The notes beneath the pieces were generated by a model. It did not search any database. It had not been told where the DNA came from and saw nothing but the letters and a program-made list of their open reading frames with translations. Below, piece by piece: positions 1 to 7,527 of a stretch of DNA of 64,000 bases; positions within the stretch are counted from its first letter, which is position 1; every line of letters starts with the position of its first letter. The position numbers and the translations under genes are program-made. This DNA comes from Pelagibacteraceae bacterium (GTDB lineage: Bacteria; Pseudomonadota; Alphaproteobacteria; GCA-002720895), in NCBI GenBank assembly GCA_002717245.1, contig PBCY01000020.1, forward strand, positions 13,482 through 77,481, written 5' to 3'.

Positions 1-347
1 ATCCCTTTTAAAGTACCCCCTTCGGCACTGTCTTTTGTTTTTTTTTCAACAGATTTTTCTTGAGGCAAAACTTTTTTTACATCAATTTTTTTTTTAATTT
101 TTTTTTTAGCTTTTTTTTTAAGTTCTTTAATTTCAGGTATTTGTTTTTTTATAATTTTTTCTTTTTTAATAGATTCTTTAGGTGCCTCTTCGATATTTCC
201 AATAGCAGATAAGGTTATTGTAATTCGCTCTTCTTTTTTAAAAAGATTAATGTCAAAATCATTAAGAAAAAAAACAATGTAAACATGTAATAAAATTGAT
301 AAAAAGAAAGCAAAATTTAACGTCCAAATACTTGTTTTTTTTTCCAT
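1..347 (-). CDS. tonB: TonB-family energy transducer, N-terminal part (C-terminus outside window)
   Basis: This reading frame is absent from the ORF track because it runs off the window edge. I read it on the minus strand from the ATG at 347, one base after the stop of the ExbD gene. It begins MEKKTSIWTLNFAFF and continues into a single membrane helix containing SILLH. This matches the S-x3-H signature of the TonB transmembrane segment, which contacts ExbB/ExbD. A long lysine/glutamate-rich linker (for example KKKAKKKIKKKI) follows, instead of the usual proline-rich linker. TonB carries proton-motive-force energy from ExbB/ExbD to outer-membrane receptors. The receptor-binding C-terminal domain is not in the window, so TolA remains possible, but the ExbD neighbours and the SxxxH motif favour TonB. 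Confidence 0.7.
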   Translation of the reverse strand, partial: MEKKTSIWTLNFAFFLSILLHVYIVFFLNDFDINLFKKEERITITLSAIGNIEEAPKESIKKEKIIKKQIPEIKELKKKAKKKIKKKIDVKKVLPQEKSVEKKTKDSAEGGTLKG

Positions 348-348
348 T

Positions 349-744
349 TTATTTTTTTACGTAATTAGTTTCTACCACTACTTTTTTTATTTTTTCAGTT
401 TCTAATATTTTTAAAACTTTTAAAAAGTATTCTGAAGGTGTTTCAGCATCTATTTTTAAAGATATTTCGCTTGGTTTTCTTGCTCTAATAATTTCTAAAT
501 AGTTACTCTTTTTTAGTTCTTTTTTTCTATTTTGACTGTCGATAAAAACTTCTCCATTTTTTTTTACAATAATTGTTAAAAAAGGCGTTAAAGGATCATT
601 TTTAATTATAGATTCTGGTATATTAATTTTATGTGGGTCAATTTTAGTTATTGTTCCTGCTAACATAAAAAAAATTAACATTAAAAAAATAATGTTAATT
701 AGTGGAATCAAATTGATTTGTTTAATTTTTTTTTTTGTAGACAT
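349..744 (-). CDS. exbD: ExbD/TolR-family protein, variant with Asn at the proton-carrying site
   Basis: This 131 aa protein has the ExbD layout: a short charged cytoplasmic N-terminus, one membrane helix (about residues 10-32) and a periplasmic domain. The helix start reads INLIPLINIIFLMLIFFML. In ExbD and TolR the equivalent motif is PLIDxxxxLLIFFM, where the Asp is the essential protonatable residue (Asp25 in E. coli ExbD). Here that position, residue 17, is Asn. The gene lies 2 nt after a second exbD that keeps the Asp, and 1 nt before tonB, so the four proteins probably act together. I infer a non-protonatable partner subunit. Family assignment is firm; the functional consequence is inference. 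Confidence 0.85.
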   Translation of the reverse strand: MSTKKKIKQINLIPLINIIFLMLIFFMLAGTITKIDPHKINIPESIIKNDPLTPFLTIIVKKNGEVFIDSQNRKKELKKSNYLEIIRARKPSEISLKIDAETPSEYFLKVLKILETEKIKKVVVETNYVKK

Positions 745-746
745 TA

Positions 747-1154
747 TTATATATTTACCAATTTAATATTATCTGTACCAGCAAGCCTAACTTCTTCTAT
801 AAGTCTTATTACATTTTGTACAGGAATTTTTTTATGACTTTTAATTAAAATAGTTTTTTTTGAATCGTTTTTAATACTATTAATTATTTTTCCTCTAATA
901 TTATCAATATCAATTTTTTTATTATTTAAATAAATAAAACCTTTTTCATTTAAAATTATTACAATTGTATTTTTTTTACTTTCTATCTGTATAGACTCAC
1001 TGCTATCTAAATTAACTTCTATTGTGCTTTTTTGAATAAATGAGGTTGCTAGCATAAAAAAAACAAGTAAAAGAAAAACTATATCAATTAAAGGAGTAAT
1101 ATTAATTGATATTAATTCCTTTTCTTCTTTTTGATAAAAATTATGGGTTTTCAA
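747..1154 (-). CDS. exbD: ExbD/TolR-family biopolymer transport protein, canonical
   Basis: A 135 aa single-pass membrane protein. The helix begins SINITPLIDIVFLLLVFFML, which contains the conserved PLID motif with Asp at residue 24, equivalent to Asp25 of E. coli ExbD. A periplasmic domain of about 85 residues follows. With ExbB it forms the inner-membrane proton channel that energises TonB. It sits 3 nt downstream of exbB and 2 nt upstream of a second, Asp-less ExbD. The tandem arrangement suggests a mixed ExbD dimer inside the ExbB ring. TolR is the alternative label; the adjacent TonB-like gene and the absence of tolB and pal favour ExbD. Confidence 0.9.
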   Translation of the reverse strand: MKTHNFYQKEEKELISINITPLIDIVFLLLVFFMLATSFIQKSTIEVNLDSSESIQIESKKNTIVIILNEKGFIYLNNKKIDIDNIRGKIINSIKNDSKKTILIKSHKKIPVQNVIRLIEEVRLAGTDNIKLVNI

Positions 1155-1157
1155 TTT

Positions 1158-1814
1158 TTATTTTTTAAAATTTAGCAGAGTATTAGTTCTTACAACGGTA
1201 TCATTTATTTTATCTCTTGTATTACTAATTTTATTTTCGAAAAGATGATACGCAGCTAAAGCTGGTATAGCAATTGCAAGTCCAAATGCAGTTGTTAAAA
1301 GAGCTTCCCATATTCCCCCAGCTAGTAATGCTGGATCTATTTGTGAACCAGCTTTTTCTAAATTTAGGAAAGCTTTTATCATTCCAAGAACAGTTCCGAA
1401 TAAACCTAAAAGTGGGCTAATACTTGCTACAACTTCCAACCCTCCAAGGTAATTTTCTAAATTTCTTATTTCTTGAGAAATGATTCTTGAAATTTCAGCT
1501 TCTCTTGATTCTTTATCAAATCTTCTATCATTTTTTGTAATAATAACTACTTCTATAATTCTTGCTAAAGGGTTTTTAATTTTTTGTATATCGGTTAAAA
1601 GTTTTTTCGCATTACTACCATTTAATTTAGTTAAAATTTCTTCAATTTTATTTGTTCTTGATAAAGCCGCAGCAAAAAATTGTATTAATTTAATGAAAAT
1701 TATTGCAAAAGCAAATATAGAAAAGCCAAGCAAAATAAACATTACAGGACCTCCCTTTGCTAAAAGATCTAAATTGTTTAGGTTATCTAAATTTATGAAT
1801 TCTAATATATCCAT
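1158..1814 (-). CDS. exbB: ExbB/TolQ-family proton channel protein
   Basis: A 218 aa MotA/TolQ/ExbB-family protein. It has an N-terminal membrane helix (about residues 22-46), a cytoplasmic stretch, and two C-terminal helices. The family signature ASISPLLGLFGTVLGMIKAF lies at about residues 130-149, followed by the last helix TTAFGLAIAIPALAAYHLF. Five copies form the ring that houses the ExbD helices and conducts protons. It is followed by two exbD genes and tonB with only 1-3 nt between genes, so one transcript is very likely. TolQ cannot be strictly excluded by sequence alone. Confidence 0.9.
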   Translation of the reverse strand: MDILEFINLDNLNNLDLLAKGGPVMFILLGFSIFAFAIIFIKLIQFFAAALSRTNKIEEILTKLNGSNAKKLLTDIQKIKNPLARIIEVVIITKNDRRFDKESREAEISRIISQEIRNLENYLGGLEVVASISPLLGLFGTVLGMIKAFLNLEKAGSQIDPALLAGGIWEALLTTAFGLAIAIPALAAYHLFENKISNTRDKINDTVVRTNTLLNFKK

Positions 1815-1842
1815 TAATAAAAATAATAATTAAACCATTACC

Positions 1843-2121
1843 TTATTTCATACAATCTTCAATCATCTTTGATCTACTTTTAGATAGTTTTATTTCATCA
1901 ATCTCATTTTCGATATTATAAAAGTCAATCATTGTATCATCAGTTTGAAGCATTTCATTTCTATCTTGATTGATATTTAACTTTGTTTCAATATTACGAT
2001 TAGCATCTTTAAGACAAATTTTATATTTTTTACTTTGTTGATTATATTGCAAAGTATTAAAATTTTGTCCGCATGATACAATTAAAAAAGATAAAGATAT
2101 AATAAAAATACTTTTTTTCAT
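1843..2121 (-). CDS. Small lipoprotein of unknown function
   Basis: A 92 aa protein with an N-terminal signal sequence MKKSIFIISLSFLIVSCG. The IVSC lipobox predicts cleavage and lipidation at Cys17. The mature part is about 75 residues, charged and without aromatic-rich or enzymatic motifs, so I do not recognise a family. It lies 28 nt upstream of exbB on the same strand and is probably the first gene of the ExbB-ExbD-ExbD-TonB transcript. That makes an envelope role linked to TonB transport possible, but this is guilt by association only. Confidence 0.6.
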   Translation of the reverse strand: MKKSIFIISLSFLIVSCGQNFNTLQYNQQSKKYKICLKDANRNIETKLNINQDRNEMLQTDDTMIDFYNIENEIDEIKLSKSRSKMIEDCMK

Positions 2122-2206
2122 AGGGTTTGTGTTGTTTAAAAATTAATTAAATATAATATTACATTAATTTTAAAAAAATAGTTTTAATAATTTTCTTTTT
2201 CTATTA

Positions 2207-2626
2207 ATGGTAAAAAAAACATATTTTAACAATTTAAAGGTAAATCAATCTTATACAGAAAGTATAAAAGTTACAGAAACTATCATTAAAAGATTTGCCA
2301 GTGCTTCAAAAGATAAAAATCCAATACATTTAAATGAAAAATTTGCAAAAAAAACAATTTTTAAAACTAGAATTGCACATGGTATGTTAATAGCTTCATT
2401 TATTTCTTCGGTTATCGGAAATAAATTCCCAGGCCAAGGTACAATATATGTCTCTCAAAATTTAGAATTTAAACGACCAGTTAAAATTAACGATATTGTT
2501 AAAATTAAAGTGGTTTTAGAAAAAAAAATAGAAAAAAAAAGATGGTGTCAACTTAAAACAATCTGTTTTGTAAAAAATAAAATTGTTTTAGAGGGAATAG
2601 CTGTTGTTATACCTCCTAACAAATAG
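2207..2626 (+). CDS. MaoC-like (R)-specific enoyl-CoA hydratase
   Basis: A 139 aa single hot-dog-fold protein. The hydratase-2 motif is plain: SKDKNPIHLNEKFAKKTIFK then RIAHGML. The catalytic Asp36 and His41 have the same five-residue spacing as Asp31/His36 of Aeromonas PhaJ. Such enzymes hydrate trans-2-enoyl-CoA to (R)-3-hydroxyacyl-CoA, or act as broader MaoC-type dehydratases. The second half (GQGTIYVSQNLEFKRPVKI) is typical of the family. It starts the plus-strand run leading to ribF, divergent from the lipoprotein gene. No PHA synthase is present here, so the physiological substrate is not clear. Confidence 0.85.
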   Translation: MVKKTYFNNLKVNQSYTESIKVTETIIKRFASASKDKNPIHLNEKFAKKTIFKTRIAHGMLIASFISSVIGNKFPGQGTIYVSQNLEFKRPVKINDIVKIKVVLEKKIEKKRWCQLKTICFVKNKIVLEGIAVVIPPNK

Positions 2627-2636
2627 ATAAACTGAT

Positions 2637-3563
2637 ATGAAAGTCCTAAATGGATATTCAAAAATAAAAAAAGATACTGTTTTAACAATTGGAAATTTTG
2701 ATGGAGTTCATAAAGGACATAAAAAAATTATTAAACAAACGGTTCAGCTTTCAAAAAAAAATAATTTAAAATCTGTTGTTGTAACCTTTAATCCGCATCC
2801 AATAGAGTTTTTTAAAAAAAATCACGAACCATTTAAATTAACAAATAATATAACTAAAATTGATGAAATTAAAAAATTAGGAGTTGATTATATAGTTTTT
2901 TTAAAATTTAATAGAAAGCTAAACAAATTACCACCTGAGGACTTTATAAAGAAACTTATAAAATTTAAGCCAAAATTTATTGTAGTTGGATATAATTTTC
3001 ACTTTGGATATAAAAGAAAAGGAAATACAAGTTTATTAAGAAAATTTGCATTAAAATACTGCTACTCACTTAAAGTCGTTAAACCAATTGTAAATAAAAA
3101 TAAAAAAGTATTTAATTCCACATTTATTAGAAAAAAATTAAAATATGGAGAATATAATGTTGCAAAAGAAATGTTAGGACGAAATTGGCTAATAGAAGGT
3201 ACAATTATTAAGGGTAGCGGTAGAGGACAAAAAATAGGTTATAGAACAGCAAATTTTCTATTAAAAGACTACATTGTGCCAATGAAAGGTGTGTATTTAA
3301 CACAAAGTTATTTTGAAAAAAATAAAAAAAAAAAATATTTTGGATTAGCAAATATAGGAACTAGACCAACATTTAAAGGAAAAAAAATTTTTTTTGAAAA
3401 TCATTTTTTTAACTCTAAAAAATTTTTGTATGGAAAAAAAATATTTGTTGAATTATTAGAGTTTTTACGTAAAGAAAAGAAATTTGCTAATATTATTAAA
3501 TTGAAAGAACAAATAGAAAAAGATATTTTACTTGCAAAAAAAATTATAAAAGGAAATAAATGA
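2637..3563 (+). CDS. ribF: Bifunctional riboflavin kinase / FAD synthetase
   Basis: A 308 aa protein that phosphorylates riboflavin to FMN and adenylates FMN to FAD. The N-terminal nucleotidyltransferase half shows GNFDGVHKGH (about residues 19-28), TFNPHP and VGYNFHFGYKRKGN. STFIRKKL precedes the C-terminal riboflavin kinase domain, which has GRGQKIGYRTANF, PMKGVY and ANIGTRPTF. Length and motif order match full-length bacterial RibF. Its stop overlaps the ileS start by 4 nt (ATGA), indicating translational coupling; the ribF-ileS-lspA order is common in bacteria. Confidence 0.96.
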   Translation: MKVLNGYSKIKKDTVLTIGNFDGVHKGHKKIIKQTVQLSKKNNLKSVVVTFNPHPIEFFKKNHEPFKLTNNITKIDEIKKLGVDYIVFLKFNRKLNKLPPEDFIKKLIKFKPKFIVVGYNFHFGYKRKGNTSLLRKFALKYCYSLKVVKPIVNKNKKVFNSTFIRKKLKYGEYNVAKEMLGRNWLIEGTIIKGSGRGQKIGYRTANFLLKDYIVPMKGVYLTQSYFEKNKKKKYFGLANIGTRPTFKGKKIFFENHFFNSKKFLYGKKIFVELLEFLRKEKKFANIIKLKEQIEKDILLAKKIIKGNK

Positions 3564-6331
3564 ATTATAAAGATACGCTATTTTTACCTGAAACAGAGTT
3601 TAGTATGAAGGCTAGCTTGCCAACTAATGAACCTAAGATTTTACAAAAATGGAAAAAAGAAAATCTTTATGAGAAGTTAAGAAAGAAACTAAAAAAAAAT
3701 AAAAAATTTACTTTACATGACGGACCACCTTATGCAAATGGACATTTGCACATGGGTCATGCGTTAAATAAAATTCTGAAAGATATAATTGTTAGATCAA
3801 AACAAATGCAGGGTTTAGACGCAGCTTTTGTTCCAGGATGGGATTGCCATGGCTTGCCTATTGAATGGGAAGTCGAACAGGAAATAAGAAAAAAAGGAGA
3901 AAATAAAAAAAAAACTTCAATTAAAGAATTTAGAAACAAATGCAGAGTGTTTGCAGAAAACTGGATAAAAGTTCAAAAAGAAGAATTTGAACGTTTTGGA
4001 GTTTTAGGCGATTGGAATAATTTTTATTCAACTATGTCGTATAAAGCTGAGGCGCAAATAGTTAGAGAATTAGGAAAATTTTTATTAAATGGGTCTTTAT
4101 ACAGAGGGTCTAGACCAGTAATGTGGTCAGTGGTTGAAAAAACAGCTTTAGCTGATGCAGAAGTTGAATATAAAGATAAAACCGATAATGCTATTTATGT
4201 TTTATTTCCAATTGATAAAACAAATCTAAAAATTAAAAATATAGAAAATACAAATATTTTAATTTGGACAACAACTCCATGGACCATACCAGGAAATAGA
4301 GCTTTAGCTTTTAATAAAAATTTTTCATATAGTTTAGTAAATGAAAAAAAATCTAATAATAAGTTTATAGTTGCAAGTGATTTAATTGATAAATTAAAAA
4401 AAGAAACTGAACTAGAAATCGAAGAAATTGAAAAATTTTCTGGCATTGAACTTGAAAAAACTATATGCAAACACCCTTTGCATGGCGACGGTTACAAATT
4501 TCAAGTACCTTTATTAGCTGCAGAATTCGTTACAAAAGAAGAAGGAACGGGAATTGTTCATATAGCACCTGGACACGGTATTGATGATTTTAATCTTGCA
4601 AAAAAAAATAATATATCAGTCCCAAAAACTGTAGATGAAAGGGGAATTTATTATAATGATGTTCCTTTATTAAACGGAACACATGTTTTTAAAGCTGATG
4701 ATAAGGTTATAGAATTATTAAGTAAAAATAAGAAACTTCTTTATAAAACAAACATTTTTCATAGTTACCCCCATTCATGGAGATCTAAAAAACCTTTAAT
4801 ATACAGAAATACAACTCAGTGGTTTATTTCTTTAGAAAAAAAAAAATTAAGAGAAAAAGCTTTAGAAGCTCTTAAAAATATAAAATTTTTTCCTGAGAAA
4901 GGAAAAAATAGAATTACTTCAATGATAAAAGATAGGCCTGATTGGTGTATTTCCAGGCAAAGATTTTGGGGAGTACCAATTCCAATATTTGTAAATAAAA
5001 AAACAAACGAACCATTAATTGACGAAAATATAATAGAAAATGTTGCAAAAATTTTCGAAAAAAAAGGGAGCGACTCATGGTTTGAATTAGATAATAGCGA
5101 GTTTCTTGGTAATAAATATGATAAAAATAATTTTGATAAAATTAATGATGTTATAGAAGTTTGGTTTGATAGTGGATCAAGTCATTCATATGTGCTAGAG
5201 AAGAGAAAAGATTTAGAATGGCCAGCAGATTTATATTTAGAAGGGTCTGATCAGCATAGAGGTTGGTTTCATTCATCTTTATTAGAATCTTGTGGAACAA
5301 GGAATAAAGCTCCTTATAAAAGTATTTTATCTCATGGATTTGTTGTTGACGGAAAAGGAAAAAAAATGTCGAAATCTGAAGGTAATGTGTTTTCCCCTAA
5401 AGAAATTATAAATAAATATGGAACAGATATCTTGAGATTATGGACTGTTGCCTCAGACTATTTTGAAGATATTAAAATTGATGAGAATATAATTAAATCA
5501 CAAGTTGATTCATATAGAAGAATTAGAAATACATTTCGCTTTTTAATTGGAAATCTTAGAGACTATAAGGAAACAGAAAAAATAAGTTATGAAGATCTTC
5601 CTGATATAGAAAAATATATATTATTTAGAATATGGGAAATTGATGAAATAATAGAAAAATCTATCAAAGAAAATAATTATCATAAAATATATAAAGTATT
5701 ACTTGTTTTTTGTTCAAATGATTTATCTTCATTCTATTTTGATATTAGAAAAGATTGTTTATATTGCGATGATTATAAAAGTAAAAAAAGAAAAGCTTGT
5801 AGATATACTTTAAAAATAATTTTTGATTTTTTAACTGCTTGGTTTGCACCAATATTATGCTTTACTGCAGAAGAAGCATGGCTTTCTAATAATTTTAATA
5901 ATAAAGAAAGTGTGCATTTAAGACTATTTCCTAAAGCTGAAAAAAATTGGGGAAAAAAAGATATAGGAAATAAATGGAAGGCAATAATTAGTTTAAGAAA
6001 AGTTGTTACAAGTGCAATTGAAATTCAAAGAGAAAAAAAAATCATTGGTTCCAGTTTAGAAGCATCAACTGAGTTAAAAGTTTCAGAAAAAATAAATAAA
6101 TATTTGAATGATATTAACTTAAATGATCTTTTAATAGTTTCTTCAGCAAAAATAGTAAACAAATTATCTGGAGAAACCTTTACTTTAGAAGATGTAAAAG
6201 ATATACATGTAAAAATAAAAAAAGCGGATGGAGAAAAATGTGAAAGATGTTGGGTTATATCTCCTGATGTTAAAAATAATCAAAATTTGTGTAATAGATG
6301 TAAAAAAGTAGTTCAAAATGAGCAAGATTAA
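3560..6331 (+). CDS. ileS: Isoleucyl-tRNA synthetase
   Basis: A 923 aa class Ia aminoacyl-tRNA synthetase that charges tRNA-Ile. The HIGH-type motif appears as HMGH at residues 64-67 within PPYANGHLHMGHALNKI. The KMSKS loop appears as GKKMSKSEGNV around residue 603. The editing domain carries WTTTPWTIPGN. The C-terminus has a four-cysteine zinc site (CERCW then CNRCKK), typical of bacterial-type IleRS with a zinc-binding tail. It overlaps ribF by 4 nt and lspA by 14 nt, so the three genes form one operon. Confidence 0.98.
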   Translation: MNYKDTLFLPETEFSMKASLPTNEPKILQKWKKENLYEKLRKKLKKNKKFTLHDGPPYANGHLHMGHALNKILKDIIVRSKQMQGLDAAFVPGWDCHGLPIEWEVEQEIRKKGENKKKTSIKEFRNKCRVFAENWIKVQKEEFERFGVLGDWNNFYSTMSYKAEAQIVRELGKFLLNGSLYRGSRPVMWSVVEKTALADAEVEYKDKTDNAIYVLFPIDKTNLKIKNIENTNILIWTTTPWTIPGNRALAFNKNFSYSLVNEKKSNNKFIVASDLIDKLKKETELEIEEIEKFSGIELEKTICKHPLHGDGYKFQVPLLAAEFVTKEEGTGIVHIAPGHGIDDFNLAKKNNISVPKTVDERGIYYNDVPLLNGTHVFKADDKVIELLSKNKKLLYKTNIFHSYPHSWRSKKPLIYRNTTQWFISLEKKKLREKALEALKNIKFFPEKGKNRITSMIKDRPDWCISRQRFWGVPIPIFVNKKTNEPLIDENIIENVAKIFEKKGSDSWFELDNSEFLGNKYDKNNFDKINDVIEVWFDSGSSHSYVLEKRKDLEWPADLYLEGSDQHRGWFHSSLLESCGTRNKAPYKSILSHGFVVDGKGKKMSKSEGNVFSPKEIINKYGTDILRLWTVASDYFEDIKIDENIIKSQVDSYRRIRNTFRFLIGNLRDYKETEKISYEDLPDIEKYILFRIWEIDEIIEKSIKENNYHKIYKVLLVFCSNDLSSFYFDIRKDCLYCDDYKSKKRKACRYTLKIIFDFLTAWFAPILCFTAEEAWLSNNFNNKESVHLRLFPKAEKNWGKKDIGNKWKAIISLRKVVTSAIEIQREKKIIGSSLEASTELKVSEKINKYLNDINLNDLLIVSSAKIVNKLSGETFTLEDVKDIHVKIKKADGEKCERCWVISPDVKNNQNLCNRCKKVVQNEQD

Positions 6332-6794
6332 AATATTATTTTTTATATTAATACCTGTTTTTGTTTTTTTTGATCAACTGAGCAAAAGATGGGCATTAGA
6401 AAATGTTTTCAAACCAAATACAGTCATAGAAATTAATGAATATTTAAATTTTGTTCCAGTGTGGAATGAAGGAATTACTTTTGGTTTATTATCAAATATC
6501 GTAAATATAAATTTTTTCATGATCATAATAACCACAATTATCATCTTGTTTCTTTTTTTATGGTTTATAAAAACAAAAAAAATAAACTTAAATATTTCTT
6601 TAACATTTATAATTTCAGGAGCATTAGGAAATCTTTTTGATCGGTTCAATCACCAAGCTGTAGTTGATTTTATAGATATTCATATTGGGAAATACCATTG
6701 GCCAGCATTCAATTTAGCAGATAGTTGTATAACAATAGGCGCATTTATATATATTTTTATTATTTTTACTAGCCAAAAAGATAATATTGCTTAA
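6318..6794 (+). CDS. lspA: Lipoprotein signal peptidase (signal peptidase II)
   Basis: A 158 aa, four-helix inner-membrane aspartic protease that removes signal peptides from lipidated prolipoproteins. Seen motifs are FDQLSKRW near the N-terminus, NEGITFGLL, GALGNLFDR, VVDFID and FNLADSCITIG. The catalytic pair is Asp117 and Asp135, with the same 18-residue spacing as Asp123/Asp141 in E. coli LspA. The gene overlaps ileS by 14 nt. The next gene encodes a lipoprotein that would be one of its substrates. Confidence 0.97.
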   Translation: MSKIKILFFILIPVFVFFDQLSKRWALENVFKPNTVIEINEYLNFVPVWNEGITFGLLSNIVNINFFMIIITTIIILFLFLWFIKTKKINLNISLTFIISGALGNLFDRFNHQAVVDFIDIHIGKYHWPAFNLADSCITIGAFIYIFIIFTSQKDNIA

Positions 6795-6805
6795 GTTTAT
6801 AAGTA

Positions 6806-7468
6806 ATGAGATATTTAAAAAAATTTTATTTTATCGTAATTTCAGTAATTTTACTTTCTTCTTGCGGATTAGTAGGAGGAGGAGATGAAGTAGAAGTAAG
6901 CGAAAATTCTGTTTTATCTGGCCCGCCTCTCGCAATTCCACCAGAGTTTGATATTGATGGACAAAATGCACAGCAACAATCGTCACCTAATTATGATCTA
7001 CAAAATTCAAATGAATTAGAAGAAACTGAAAATTTTGAGAATATACCAACATACCAAGAAAATGAAAATGAAGATGTTTATTTTGAAAATGTTCCAAATG
7101 TTGCAAACATTGATAATGATGTACAAAGTAATGATGTACAAAGTTTTGAAAATTACAATCCAAACTTAAACCAAGTCTCAAAACAGACACAAGTTAATAA
7201 TAATGTTAGAGTACAAAGAGTTAATAGGTCATCTGTTCCTTCGGATGCTTATAATTTTGGAAAAGTCATAACAAATAAAAGAAAAACTTATGCGCAAAAA
7301 AAAGAAAGTTTTTCAGGTTTTGGAGTGCAAAATTTTGAGCAAACACAAGGTATAGGAAATAATAATAATTTATCAAAAGAAGAAGAATTTTTGTTAGAAG
7401 ATCTTATTAATCAACAAAATACGATATCTGAACCCGATGAATTTGATACTAGGGGAGACTCTGAATAA
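6806..7468 (+). CDS. DUF3035/BamF-like outer-membrane lipoprotein
   Basis: A 220 aa predicted lipoprotein with signal MRYLKKFYFIVISVILLSSCG and a lipobox ending at Cys20. The PPLAIPPEFDIDG stretch is the hallmark of the alphaproteobacterial DUF3035 family, which includes BamF, the accessory BAM-complex lipoprotein described in Caulobacter. The remainder is low complexity and rich in Asn, Gln and Glu, as usual for this family. Position between lspA and a pair of M16 proteases is the conserved alphaproteobacterial context. The BamF role is inferred from family and context. Confidence 0.7.
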   Translation: MRYLKKFYFIVISVILLSSCGLVGGGDEVEVSENSVLSGPPLAIPPEFDIDGQNAQQQSSPNYDLQNSNELEETENFENIPTYQENENEDVYFENVPNVANIDNDVQSNDVQSFENYNPNLNQVSKQTQVNNNVRVQRVNRSSVPSDAYNFGKVITNKRKTYAQKKESFSGFGVQNFEQTQGIGNNNNLSKEEEFLLEDLINQQNTISEPDEFDTRGDSE

Positions 7469-7471
7469 ATC

Positions 7472-7492
7472 TTTTTTTTTTTTAAAAAAAAA
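7472..7492. other. T12-A9 tract between bamF-like gene and M16 protease gene
   Basis: A run of 12 T followed directly by 9 A lies in the 59 bp gap between the lipoprotein and the first M16 gene. It is self-complementary and could act as a weak A/T-only hairpin followed by no clear U-run, or as a rigid A-tract. It may separate transcripts, but there is no GC-rich stem, so I do not call it a terminator. Confidence 0.3.
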
Positions 7493-7527
7493 TTAACTTA
7501 TTATTCAATCTTTTTATATTTTTAAAA

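Noticed and set aside
2152-2157. TATAAT hexamer as a promoter in the divergent lipoprotein/MaoC gap
   Set aside because: Such hexamers arise by chance everywhere in this AT-rich DNA, and no well-spaced -35 is visible.
7472-7492. T12-A9 tract as an intrinsic terminator
   Set aside because: The pairing is A-T only and lacks a GC stem with a following U-run.
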